Source of the DNA: CAZNMF01 sp035547155
GTDB taxonomy: Bacteria; Acidobacteriota; Vicinamibacteria; Vicinamibacterales; SCN-69-37
Length of the DNA: 31,342 nt
Direction of reading: 5' to 3'
NCBI GenBank assembly: GCA_035547155.1
Contig: DASZVJ010000239.1
Coordinates: 1-31,342 of the forward strand
Below the pieces are notes generated by a model. It was not told the origin of the DNA, searched no databases, and saw nothing but the letters and a program-made list of their open reading frames with translations. This document shows positions 1 through 10,486 of the stretch, piece after piece. The position numbers and the translations under genes were made by a program. Position 1 is the stretch's first letter. Each line of letters starts with the position of its first letter.

Positions 1-1
1 C

Positions 2-169
2 CTGCAGCCGCATCTGCTCGGCCAGGGGCTGCTCGATTCGCTGATGAACGTCGCGGTGCGCTACAAGGACCGCGTCGATCAGTCGCTGTTCCTGCCGAAG
101 GTCAACTGGCGCGTGCCGCACAACGATCGCCGCAAGGCGGCGGTCGAGACGGCGGGAACGAGGGGATGA
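2..169 (+). CDS. C-terminal end of an unidentified protein (5' truncated by window edge)
   Basis: An open frame runs in from the left edge and stops at TGA 167-169, giving about 55 residues (beginning LQPHLLGQGLL and ending ETAGTRG). I do not recognise the family. The segment is hydrophilic, has a few aromatic residues (NWRVPH) and ends in a basic, low-complexity tail typical of a real C-terminus. There is no membrane segment or cysteine pair. It converges on the isomerase-like gene on the other strand, with a repeat-filled gap between. That it is coding is inferred from frame openness and composition only. Confidence 0.5.
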   Translation: MQPHLLGQGLLDSLMNVAVRYKDRVDQSLFLPKVNWRVPHNDRRKAAVETAGTRG

Positions 170-173
170 GAAA

Positions 174-263
174 GGCGTGAGGCTTGATGTGTAGGGGCGG
201 CCCTCGTGGCCGCCCCGTGTCGCGACGTATTACCTCAAGCCTCGAGCCTCACGCCCCGAGCCT
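174..263. repeat. Composite intergenic repeat: GC hairpin plus heptamer array
   Basis: The core is GGGGCGGCC (194-202), loop CTCGT (203-207), GGCCGCCCC (208-216): a perfect 9-bp stem. To its right are four in-phase heptamers, CAAGCCT, CGAGCCT, CACGCCC, CGAGCCT (236-263). Left-flank GGCGTGAGGCTTGA (174-187) pairs with this array with one heptamer looped out, so the hairpin can sit inside a longer stem. It fills the gap between two convergent genes and could form a bidirectional terminator-like structure, but there is no T-tract. Confidence 0.7.
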
Positions 264-264
264 T

Positions 265-1146
265 CTAGAACGTCAGCCCCTTCAGATATCCATAGCTCGC
301 CTCGAGGCTGGCGAACGGATCCTTCGGCTGATCGTGCTCGACGAAGTAGTGCTGCACGCCGCTCGCCGAGGCCTGCGCGAGAATCGACTTCCACTCGATC
401 GAGTCGCCGTTGCTGCCAACCTCGGTGACATCCGGCAGCACCTGCGGGATCGGCGCAGACGCGCCCTCCGCCGGCTTCTTCCGCAATCCCTTCACGTGCA
501 CCATCGAAATCCGATTCGGATATTTCCGGAACAGCGCGACCGGATCCTGCCCCGTCGACACGGCCCAGCACAGATCGAGCTCGACGTCCGCGAGCGCTGG
601 ATCGAGATCCTGCATGAGCTGCTGGAACCCCGATGTGCCGTTCGTCTCAATGAACTCGAAGTTGTGATTGTGGTACGCCATGCGGATGCCGGCCTTCTTC
701 GATTCTTCACCGGCCTTGTTCAACGTGTCCGCCACCTTCTTGAAGATGTCCGGCTGCGCGCGCGTCGCGTCGTCGAGATACGGCATGACGATGAAGCGGT
801 GGCCGATGGTGTGCGCGGCGTCGAGCGTCTGTGGCAGCTTCGTGCTGATCGTCGTCAGATCGATGTGCGCCGACGGCGCGGTCAGACCGTGACGATCGAG
901 CATCTGACGGATCTGCTGCGGCGTCTTGTCGAAGTAGCCAGCGAACTCGACTTCCTTGTAGCCGATGCCAGCGATCTTCGCGAGCGTCCCCTCGACGTCC
1001 TTCGCCATCTCGGTGCGCGCGGTGTAGAGCTGCATGCCGATCGTCGTCAATCGCCCCCGCCTTGCGGCCTCTCCGGCCGCGCCAATTCTCGTCGATGCCA
1101 GCACACCAGCCGCCGCCATCTGTCCCAGAAACGTTCGACGCCCCAT
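265..1146 (-). CDS. Tat-exported sugar phosphate isomerase/epimerase-like TIM-barrel protein
   Basis: A 293-residue protein of the xylose isomerase-like TIM-barrel superfamily (AP_endonuc_2 / IolE-type sugar isomerases and epimerases). Residues 1-26 form a twin-arginine-type leader (MGRRTFLGQ, then a hydrophobic Ala-rich stretch), so the protein is probably exported folded. The barrel starts at GMQLYTAR (38-44). Metal-site-type motifs are HIDL (94-97), YHNHNFEF (158-165), ELDLCW (189-194), HVKG (217-220) and FVEHDQ (268-273). I chose ATG 1146 because it places RR at residues 3-4 and has GAGGTG 11 nt upstream; a longer frame to 1182 also exists. The substrate is unknown. The gene stands alone, divergent from the ABC exporter. 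Confidence 0.85.
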   Translation of the reverse strand: MGRRTFLGQMAAAGVLASTRIGAAGEAARRGRLTTIGMQLYTARTEMAKDVEGTLAKIAGIGYKEVEFAGYFDKTPQQIRQMLDRHGLTAPSAHIDLTTISTKLPQTLDAAHTIGHRFIVMPYLDDATRAQPDIFKKVADTLNKAGEESKKAGIRMAYHNHNFEFIETNGTSGFQQLMQDLDPALADVELDLCWAVSTGQDPVALFRKYPNRISMVHVKGLRKKPAEGASAPIPQVLPDVTEVGSNGDSIEWKSILAQASASGVQHYFVEHDQPKDPFASLEASYGYLKGLTF

Positions 1147-1167
1147 CGTCACGTCAGCACCTCGATT

Positions 1168-1222
1168 CAGGCTACGGGCCACGGGCTACGGCGTCGGTCG
1201 GCCGCAAGTGCCGCCCCTGCGC
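1168..1222. repeat. Heptamer array plus degenerate GC hairpin element
   Basis: Three in-phase heptamers, CAGGCTA, CGGGCCA, CGGGCTA (1168-1188), are followed by a diverged copy of the GC hairpin element around 1197-1222 (GGCCGCAAGTGCCGCCCC). It lies in the divergent gap between the isomerase-like gene and the ABC exporter, just upstream of the likely ribosome binding site of the former. Confidence 0.6.
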
Positions 1223-1306
1223 GTCGTCAGGCCCCAAGCCGCAAGCGGTAAGCCGGCACGATATCACCACCCGAACGAGGTTGGTAAAATCAACAAGCAC
1301 ACGATC

Positions 1307-2224
1307 ATGCCCGCCAAGGTCATCGTTCGCGATCTGCAAAAGCGGTACGGCCGCGTCGAAGCGGCGCGCGGCGTGAGCTTCGAGATTCACGACGGCGAGA
1401 TCTTCGGCCTGCTCGGTCCGAACGGCGCCGGCAAGACGACGACGATCGAGTGCGTGATCGGGCTTCGCGATCCGGACGCCGGCCAGATCGACGTCTGCGG
1501 CATCGACGCCCGACAGCAGCCGCGCGAGGTCAAGCAGCGGATCGGTGCGTCACTGCAATCGACGGCGCTGCAGGACAAGATCACGCCACGCGAAGCGCTC
1601 GAGCTGTTCGGATCGTTCTATCGCAAGCATCTGGATCCGGTGGCCTTGCTCGAACGGTTTTCCCTCGCCGAAAAAGCCGACGTCGCGTTCGACACGTTGT
1701 CCGGCGGCCAGCGCCAACGTCTCGCGCTCGCGCTCGCGTTCGTCAACGATCCCGAGCTCATCTTTCTCGACGAGCCGACGGCCGGCCTCGATCCGCAGTC
1801 CCGTCGCGAGCTGCACGCCGAGATCGCGCGCATGAAGCAGGACGGCCACACCGTGCTGCTCACCACGCATGACATGGACGAGGCGCAGGCGCTCTGCGAT
1901 CGCATCGCGATCCTCGATCACGGCCGCATCATCGCCACCGGCACGCCGACGGAGCTGACGACGCGATCGGCGGGACAGCATCTGGTGTCGATCGTCGTCA
2001 CGCGCGCGATTGACGCGGCGTGGCTCGCCGATTTGCCGTCCGCACAGGACGTCACCGTCGACGGCGAGCGTGCGCGATTTCACACGACACAGCCATCTCG
2101 GGCCGTCTCACTGCTGTTGTCGCGGCTGCAGGCGGCGAATGCCGAGCTCGTCGATCTCCACGTGCAGAAGGCCACGCTCGAGGACGTGTTCATCGAGCTG
2201 ACCGGCGCGGCGCTTCGAGACTGA
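1307..2224 (+). CDS. ABC transporter ATP-binding protein (ABC-2 / DrrA-type exporter)
   Basis: A 305-residue cytoplasmic ATPase. All nucleotide-binding motifs are intact: Walker A GPNGAGKT (37-44), Q-loop Gln84, signature LSGGQ (131-135), Walker B LIFLDEP (151-157) and the switch histidine (TTHD, His188). The extra region after residue 215 (TELTTRSAG to LTGAALRD) is the usual C-terminal domain of the DrrA/CcmA-like class that powers drug, lipid or polymer export. An upstream in-frame extension to 1034 overlaps the divergent gene and the repeat, so I start at ATG 1307 (MPAKVIVRD), where the domain begins. One nucleotide separates its stop from the permease start, so the pair is surely co-transcribed. 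The cargo is unknown. Confidence 0.93.
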   Translation: MPAKVIVRDLQKRYGRVEAARGVSFEIHDGEIFGLLGPNGAGKTTTIECVIGLRDPDAGQIDVCGIDARQQPREVKQRIGASLQSTALQDKITPREALELFGSFYRKHLDPVALLERFSLAEKADVAFDTLSGGQRQRLALALAFVNDPELIFLDEPTAGLDPQSRRELHAEIARMKQDGHTVLLTTHDMDEAQALCDRIAILDHGRIIATGTPTELTTRSAGQHLVSIVVTRAIDAAWLADLPSAQDVTVDGERARFHTTQPSRAVSLLLSRLQAANAELVDLHVQKATLEDVFIELTGAALRD

Positions 2225-2225
2225 C

Positions 2226-3935
2226 ATGCGCGCGCTCCTGCAACAGCTGCGAACGAGCCTGCGGTTGCACTTCCGCAACCCGATGGCGCTCATCTACGGC
2301 TACGCGTTCCCGACGATCTTCCTGATCGCGTTCTGGGTGCTCTACCGCTACGACCGCGTGCCACTCGTGCGGCACATGGGCGAGCTGCTCACCGTGACCG
2401 TGCTCGGCGGCGCGTGCTTCGGGCTGCCGACGACGCTGGTGAGCGAGCGCGAGCGCGGCGTGTGGCGGCGCATCCGTCTCGCGCCCGTGTCGATGTTGAG
2501 CGTGGTCGGCAGCACGGTCGCCGCGCGCTACGTGCTGCTGATTCTCGCCGCGCTGCTGCAGATCGTGCTCGCGATGCTGATCGGCATGCCGTTTCCGCGG
2601 CATCCGATCCAATTGGGCATCGCGTTCACGGCCGTCGCATTCGCGTTCCTCGGACTCGGCATGGTGATCGCGACGCTCGCGGACAACGTGCCGGCGGTGC
2701 AGGCGCTCGGACAGTGCATCTTCCTGCCGATGCTGATCATCGGCGGCGTCGCCGTGCCGCTCGCGAGCCTGCCCGACTGGGCGCAACATCTGTCCGCCTT
2801 CTTCCCCGGACGCTACGCCGTCGAAGCGCTGCAGACCGCGGTCAACGGCAACGGCCTCGCCGCCTCGCGCTTCAGCCTGCTCGCGCTGGTGACGATCGGC
2901 GCAGCTAGCGCGATCGCGGGCACGCGGCTCTTCCGCTGGGACGCGCAGCAGCGGTTCGTGGGACGCGGCGGCAAAGGCTGGATCGCGGCCGCGCTCGTGG
3001 CGTGGGTCGCGGTCGGCGTCGCGGCGGAGGCGAAGGGCCGCATCGCGTCGATCCTGCCGGCGGAGTCGCCGGCGACATCGGCGTCGACGCCCTCGACGCC
3101 GTCGACGAGCCCTGCGCCAACAGCGTCAGTCGAACCGTCCGCGCCGCCTTCGTCACGGTCGGCTGTGCCCGCCGCGGCGCCGCCCACGCCGCAGCAGCCA
3201 TCGACCTCGACGCGCGCGCCGTCCCCGCCGCCGGAAGCCGGACCAACGGCGCCGAACGATCACGCATCCGCGCCGCCGGCGACTCCGCATCCGCCTGCGG
3301 GTGAACGTTCGTCACCGCCGCTGCCCCTCGGCATGACCGGCGCGATGCCCGGTCCACCACCTGTCGCCAACGCGCCGGCGACATCGCCGGAGACGCCGGC
3401 ACCGCCCAAGCCGGCGGAGACAGCCTCCGGGCACGAGCCCACGTCATGGCAGGCCGTGACGATGCAAAACATCGACGACAAGCTCGTCTTCGATCGTCTG
3501 CCACCAGACAACGGCGTCTTCACGCCAATCGCGACGTCGGATCAGCAGCCCGATCAGGACGTCTCCGCTGATCTGGATGCACTCGCAGCGGCGCTGCCCG
3601 ACTGGACGCCGGGCAAAGTCGCCGATCCCGTACAGCGCGTGCGCAATCTGCTCTACGTGCCGTCGGTCGTCGACATCTTCCAGCTGCCGTCAGAGCCGTA
3701 CGTTCCGCTGCTCGTGTTCGATCAGATCGAGCAGCAGATCCCCAAGGAGGATCTGATCAAGATCCTTTATTGGATCGCGGTGCACCCCGATCAAGGCGAC
3801 GGTTCGGCGGTGCAGGCACTGGGACCCCTCGGGATCCCGAACGGCCCGAGCGATCTCAGCGAAGTCCGCAATCGCGCCGGCTACTACGCCGTCAAGCTAC
3901 TCGGACGGATTACGGGCAAGAGGCCTGGCAAATAG
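2226..3935 (+). CDS. ABC-2 type permease with Pro-rich linker and extra C-terminal domain
   Basis: A 569-residue protein. Residues 1-235 are a standard ABC-2 permease: six hydrophobic segments, an ERERGVWRRIRLAPVS cytoplasmic coupling stretch (74-89) and the FFPGRYAVEALQ motif (192-203). A seventh hydrophobic segment follows at about 252-268. Next is a roughly 120-residue linker (280-402) made almost only of Pro, Ala, Ser and Thr, and then a compact domain (403-569) with W408, a NIDDKLVFDRLPP stretch and an Asp/Gln-rich C-terminal part. I do not recognise that last domain. Ordinary DrrB-type permeases are about 250 residues, so the extension more than doubles the protein. With seven membrane passes the extra domain would face the periplasm (inference). 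The reading frame is continuous, with no sign of a frameshift. Confidence 0.85.
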   Translation: MRALLQQLRTSLRLHFRNPMALIYGYAFPTIFLIAFWVLYRYDRVPLVRHMGELLTVTVLGGACFGLPTTLVSERERGVWRRIRLAPVSMLSVVGSTVAARYVLLILAALLQIVLAMLIGMPFPRHPIQLGIAFTAVAFAFLGLGMVIATLADNVPAVQALGQCIFLPMLIIGGVAVPLASLPDWAQHLSAFFPGRYAVEALQTAVNGNGLAASRFSLLALVTIGAASAIAGTRLFRWDAQQRFVGRGGKGWIAAALVAWVAVGVAAEAKGRIASILPAESPATSASTPSTPSTSPAPTASVEPSAPPSSRSAVPAAAPPTPQQPSTSTRAPSPPPEAGPTAPNDHASAPPATPHPPAGERSSPPLPLGMTGAMPGPPPVANAPATSPETPAPPKPAETASGHEPTSWQAVTMQNIDDKLVFDRLPPDNGVFTPIATSDQQPDQDVSADLDALAAALPDWTPGKVADPVQRVRNLLYVPSVVDIFQLPSEPYVPLLVFDQIEQQIPKEDLIKILYWIAVHPDQGDGSAVQALGPLGIPNGPSDLSEVRNRAGYYAVKLLGRITGKRPGK

Positions 3936-3949
3936 AAGTTCGACGTTAG

Positions 3950-3966
3950 CCTCGACAGGCTCGGGG
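3950..3966. repeat. Short intergenic element CCTCGACAGGCTCGGGG
   Basis: One copy of the CTCGACAGGCTCGGGG-type element in the 78-nt gap between two convergent genes. AGCCT-CGAC-AGGCT (3948-3961) can form a small stem. The same element occurs twice at 22405-22447, also between convergent genes, which suggests a role at transcript 3' ends. Confidence 0.6.
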
Positions 3967-4013
3967 CGACGTTCTTCGATTGCTCAGAAGCCAGTAAGCG
4001 AACGTCGCAAGAT

Positions 4014-6682
<2,669 letters not shown>

Positions 6683-6686
<4 letters not shown>

Positions 6687-7027
6687 GACTCGTGCGGCCG
6701 CAGCACTTTGGTGATGCCCGTGAGCAGCCGCTCGAACGCCGACACTTTCCGCTCGAGCTGCTGCCGTCCCGCCGTCGTCAGACGATAGATGCGCACGCGG
6801 CGGTTGCGCGCGGACGTGCCCCACTCGGCGGCGAGCCAGCCGGCCTTCAACATGCGCTGGAGCGCGGGATAGAGCGATCCCTCCTCGACGTGGACGAGAT
6901 CGTCCGACTGGCGCCGGATCGCCTGCGCGAGCGCATAGCCGTGCAGCGGACCCAGCCGCAGCGTCTGCAAGATCATCATCTCGAGCGCACCTGGAAACAG
7001 GTCGTGACGGTCGCGTGATGTCGACAT
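6683..7027 (-). CDS. PadR family transcriptional regulator
   Basis: A 114-residue winged-helix repressor. It shows the PadR core: LFPGALEMMILQTL (10-23), LGPLHGYALAQAI (25-37), the recognition region EEGSLYPALQRMLKAGWL (48-65) and the wing with RVRIYRLTTAGRQQL. It is the first gene of a two-gene operon; its TGA overlaps the ATG of the ADOP permease. In this family the small regulator usually represses its own operon and responds to small molecules, so it probably controls the permease. The start is ATG 7027 with AACTAGGT just upstream. Confidence 0.93.
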
Positions 7028-7046
7028 ACCTAGTTCAGATATGCGT

Positions 7047-7075
7047 AGAGTAGATCTGCCTTACGTTAATTTCAA
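7047..7075 (-). promoter_or_regulatory. Putative promoter of padR-permease operon
   Basis: Read on the minus strand, TTGAAA (7075-7070) and TACTCT (7052-7047) are separated by exactly 17 nt, about 20 nt upstream of the padR start. The region is clearly AT-richer than its surroundings. An autoregulatory PadR site would be expected to overlap it. The match is reasonable but not perfect. Confidence 0.45.
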
Positions 7076-7128
7076 ACATAAATTCGGCTAGAGCCTGAAA
7101 AATTACTTGACCGCCAGACGACGACAAG

Positions 7129-7143
7129 TGCACTGTAAGTGCA
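7129..7143. promoter_or_regulatory. Putative VapB operator: perfect inverted repeat over the vapB start
   Basis: TGCACT-GTA-AGTGCA is a perfect 6-bp inverted repeat with a 3-nt spacer. It ends on the A of the vapB ATG (7143-7145). A TTGACC -35-like hexamer lies at 7107-7112. VapB antitoxins commonly bind short palindromes to repress their own operon, so this is a good operator candidate. It also occupies the place where a Shine-Dalgarno sequence would be, and none is visible. Confidence 0.5.
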
Positions 7144-7376
7144 TGGCAGTCAAAACCATCACCATCGACCTTCCGGCGTACACGCTCCTGGCCCGTCGCA
7201 AGGACGAGGGGCAATCGTTCTCGGACGTCATCAAGGCGCACTTCGGCGCGCAGCCGACGACGAAGGCCTTCCTGGCGAATGCCCGCAAGGCGCGCGTCAG
7301 CGATGATGCGATCGACGCGATGGAGCGTCAGGTGAAAGCGCGTCCGCTCGATCCGGCGCGGGCGGTGACGCTGTGA
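7143..7376 (+). CDS. VapB-like antitoxin (DUF217 / VapB_antitox type)
   Basis: A 77-residue protein beginning MAVKTITIDLPAYTLL. The N-terminal beta-strand plus helices resemble the DUF217 antitoxins (KTITID...AY..L.......G.SFSDVI). Here EGQSFSDVIKAHF follows at about residues 22-34. The variable C-terminal half would wrap the toxin. Its stop overlaps the toxin start (GTGA), the normal coupling for toxin-antitoxin pairs. I start at ATG 7143; a frame from 7107 would add 12 residues and run through the promoter and palindrome. Confidence 0.85.
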   Translation: MAVKTITIDLPAYTLLARRKDEGQSFSDVIKAHFGAQPTTKAFLANARKARVSDDAIDAMERQVKARPLDPARAVTL

Positions 7377-7780
7377 CGCATCTCGACAGCTCCGTGCTGA
7401 TCGATCTGCTGCGCGAGGCCACGAAGGAACGGCCGGGCCCCGCATTCGACGTGTTCGAATCGCTCGACGAGAACGAGACGCTGGCGATCTCGGTCCACGT
7501 CCTCTGTGAGCTGCGCGTCGGCGCCGAGCTCGCGAAGAAGCCGTTGCGCGAGCACGAGGAGCTCGATCGATTCCTCGGCAACCTCGTGATCGCCTATCCG
7601 GATGCGCGCTTCGCGCCGACGTACGCGCGGCTGCTCGCCTCGACGACGCGAAGCGGCATGCCGATGCCGGTGATGGATCTGCTGATCGCGACCGCCGCGC
7701 TGCTCGACGACGCCCCGCTCATTACGCGCAACGTGAAGGATTTTTCACGTGTGCCCGGGCTGCGCGTGATTGGCTACTGA
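7373..7780 (+). CDS. vapC: VapC-like PIN-domain ribonuclease toxin
   Basis: A 135-residue PIN-domain toxin that would cleave RNA, most often tRNA or rRNA in characterised VapC proteins. The acidic metal site is complete: Asp5 (HLDSSVLIDLL), Glu46 (CELRVGAEL), Asp102 (VMDLLIATAAL) and Asp123 (TRNVKDF). Length and layout are typical. It starts at GTG 7373, overlapping the antitoxin stop by 4 nt. The pair lies alone between the padR operon and the dap run and probably serves as a stress or addiction module. It ends 7 nt from the convergent gene, leaving no room for a separate terminator. Confidence 0.92.
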   Translation: MTHLDSSVLIDLLREATKERPGPAFDVFESLDENETLAISVHVLCELRVGAELAKKPLREHEELDRFLGNLVIAYPDARFAPTYARLLASTTRSGMPMPVMDLLIATAALLDDAPLITRNVKDFSRVPGLRVIGY

Positions 7781-7787
7781 CCGCGCG

Positions 7788-8441
7788 TCACTCCCCGCTT
7801 CCCTTGAACTGATCGTCGTCGTCCGCGAACAGCACGTTGAAGCTCGTCAGCGAGCCGTAGCAGCCCGTGACGTACGACTGCAGCTTCACCTTCGCGTCCT
7901 CGGGCAGATCCGACGCATTGACCTGCTGCTCGAGCGTGCGCAGGCGATTACGGAGCATGACGACCTTGTGGAAAAACGTCTCGATCGGCCAGGACTTCTC
8001 CTGAAGCCCCGGCGTCCCGGGCTTCAGGACCAGCGAGCCGCCCCGCCACTTGTCGGCGGGCACGACGGTGGACACGCCTGCTTCTTCACGGATGATGCGG
8101 CGCAACAACAACTCGAGATCGTCTGACATATGGGGCACGCTCACAGGATCGTGGCTTCGTTCGCGATCGGAAACGACCGGGAACGCGGCACCCGATCGAG
8201 ACCGTGGTGCCGGCGCGGCATCGGCGTAAGCGCCTGGCCGCGAAACGGAGACAGCCGCCTCCGGCGTTCCCGTCCGCGGTCCACCGCGATAGTTGTGCTC
8301 GCTGCCGCAGTATCCGCACGTCACACGCAGCGGCTGTCCGTCACCGTCGACCACGACGATCGTGTGCATGCGATCGAGCTTGCAGGCACGGCAGAAGTCT
8401 TCCACCGAGCCGCCCGCCCGCAACGCCCGCATGGTGGTCAT
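7788..8441 (-). CDS. Zinc-ribbon protein of unknown function at the end of the dap run
   Basis: A 217-residue protein. Residues 17-45 hold two CxxC knuckles (FCRACK, Cys17/Cys20; TCGYCG, Cys42/Cys45) separated by a beta-hairpin-like segment, a zinc ribbon. A Pro/Arg/Ser-rich stretch (about 52-100) links it to an acidic helical C-terminal domain (DDLELLLRRIIREEAG, then MLRNRLRTLEQQVNASDLPEDAKVKLQSYV), ending in an Asp cluster. I do not know a function. Its ATG overlaps the dapE TGA (ATGA), so it is translated with the dap genes; M4 is an alternative start. A role in nucleic-acid or protein binding is possible but not shown. Confidence 0.75.
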   Translation of the reverse strand: MTTMRALRAGGSVEDFCRACKLDRMHTIVVVDGDGQPLRVTCGYCGSEHNYRGGPRTGTPEAAVSVSRPGAYADAAPAPRSRSGAAFPVVSDRERSHDPVSVPHMSDDLELLLRRIIREEAGVSTVVPADKWRGGSLVLKPGTPGLQEKSWPIETFFHKVVMLRNRLRTLEQQVNASDLPEDAKVKLQSYVTGCYGSLTSFNVLFADDDDQFKGSGE

Positions 8442-9595
8442 GACGAGCGGCCCTCGATCAGCGACACGAGCGTCTGCTCGTAGATCACCGACAGGCGTTC
8501 GAGGTCGGCGATCGCCACGCGCTCATCGACTTTGTGAATCGACTCGTTCAACGGGCCGAGCTCGGCGACTTCGCGCGCGATCGTCGCAAGGAACCGGCCG
8601 TCGGACGTGCCGCCGCTCGTCGACAACTGCGGCGCGGTACCCGTGACGCCCAGGACGACGCGCGTCAGCGTGTCGACGAGCGCGCCGCGGCCGGTCACGA
8701 ACGGTGCGGCGGACAGCGACCAGCGGACGTCATAGTCGAGCCCGTGCCGCGTGAGGATCTCGTCGACGCGCGCCTTCAACTCGTCGTCGGTCGACGCGGT
8801 CGCGAACCGGAAGTTGAACATGACGTCCATGGCGGCCGGTGCGACGTTGTGCGCGCCGACCCCCGCATGGACGTTCGAGATCTGAAAGCTGGTCGGCTGA
8901 AAGTGCGCGTTGCCCTCGTCCCACTCGGTCGCGATCAGCTCGGCAAGTGCCGGCAGAGCGGCATGAATGGGATTGCGTCCGCGTTCGGGATACGCGATGT
9001 GATGCTGCACGCCGCGGACGGTCAGCACCCCGCTGAGCGATCCGCGCCGGCCGTTCTTGATCGTGTCGCCGAGGCGCTCCACAGACGTTGGCTCGCCGAC
9101 GATACACGCGTCGATGGTCTGGCCACGCGCGCGCAAGGCATCGACGACGGCGACGGTGCCGTCGGCCGCGTCGCCTTCCTCGTCGCTCGTGAGCAGCAGC
9201 GCGATGGTACCGCGATGTGATGGCGCGGCAGCCGTGACACGCTCGATCGCCGTCACCATTGCGGCGACAGATCCCTTCATGTCGGCCGCGCCGCGCCCGA
9301 CGAGCCAGCCGTTGCGCTCGATCGGCGTGAACGGATCGCTCGTCCACTGCCCGGCCGGCCCCGGTGGCACGACATCGACATGACCCGCAAAACACACGAC
9401 GGGCGCGCCCGATCCGTGTGTCGCCCAGAGATTCGCGACGCCGCCGCGATCGATTCGCTCGCAGACGAATCCAATCGATGCCAATCGCTGCGACACGATC
9501 TCCAGACAGCCGTCGTCGTCCGGCGTGATCGAGCGGCGCGCGATCAGCGCCTTCGCCAGCCCCAGCGTCGCGCCTTGAATCTGACGGTCGGTCAC
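8438..9595 (-). CDS. dapE: Succinyl-diaminopimelate desuccinylase
   Basis: A 385-residue M20 metallopeptidase-family enzyme that hydrolyses N-succinyl-LL-diaminopimelate to LL-diaminopimelate and succinate in lysine and peptidoglycan synthesis. The di-zinc ligands are present: His72 (GHVDVVP), Asp105 (GAADMKG), Glu140 (with general base Glu139, SDEEGD), Glu168 (VGEPTS) and His354 (NESIHKVDE). The DapE-specific STSGGTSDGRF (326-336) supports this over related acetylornithine deacetylases. The start is GTG 9595, one nucleotide after the dapD stop. Third of three consecutive dap genes. Confidence 0.93.
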   Translation of the reverse strand: MTDRQIQGATLGLAKALIARRSITPDDDGCLEIVSQRLASIGFVCERIDRGGVANLWATHGSGAPVVCFAGHVDVVPPGPAGQWTSDPFTPIERNGWLVGRGAADMKGSVAAMVTAIERVTAAAPSHRGTIALLLTSDEEGDAADGTVAVVDALRARGQTIDACIVGEPTSVERLGDTIKNGRRGSLSGVLTVRGVQHHIAYPERGRNPIHAALPALAELIATEWDEGNAHFQPTSFQISNVHAGVGAHNVAPAAMDVMFNFRFATASTDDELKARVDEILTRHGLDYDVRWSLSAAPFVTGRGALVDTLTRVVLGVTGTAPQLSTSGGTSDGRFLATIAREVAELGPLNESIHKVDERVAIADLERLSVIYEQTLVSLIEGRSS

Positions 9596-9596
9596 G

Positions 9597-10421
<825 letters not shown>

Positions 10422-10426
10422 GATTT

Positions 10427-10486
10427 CGGGCTGCGGGCTACGGGCTGCGGTCTACGAAGTCGGGCGGCCACAAGGGCCGCCCCTAC
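10427..10486. repeat. Heptamer array plus perfect GC hairpin between dapC and dapD
   Basis: Four in-phase heptamers, CGGGCTG, CGGGCTA, CGGGCTG, CGGTCTA (10427-10454), are followed by GGGCGGCC (10462-10469), loop ACAAG, GGCCGCCC (10475-10482), a perfect 8-bp stem. The CTA just right of the stem (10483-10485) is the dapC stop codon on the minus strand. The array begins 6 nt upstream of the dapD ATG. The element thus fills the whole intra-operon gap. Confidence 0.8.

Noticed and set aside
236..263. Heptamer arrays considered as CRISPR repeats
   Set aside because: Units are 7-8 nt without spacers of unique sequence, and no cas gene is present.
1285..1290. TAAAAT upstream of the ABC exporter as a -10 box
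   Set aside because: The hexamer fits, but no -35 element is found at 16-18 nt, so the call was not made as a feature.
7373..7780. vapBC considered as part of a larger defence island
   Set aside because: Neighbours are a PadR-permease pair and the dap genes; no restriction, CBASS, retron or other defence gene is present.
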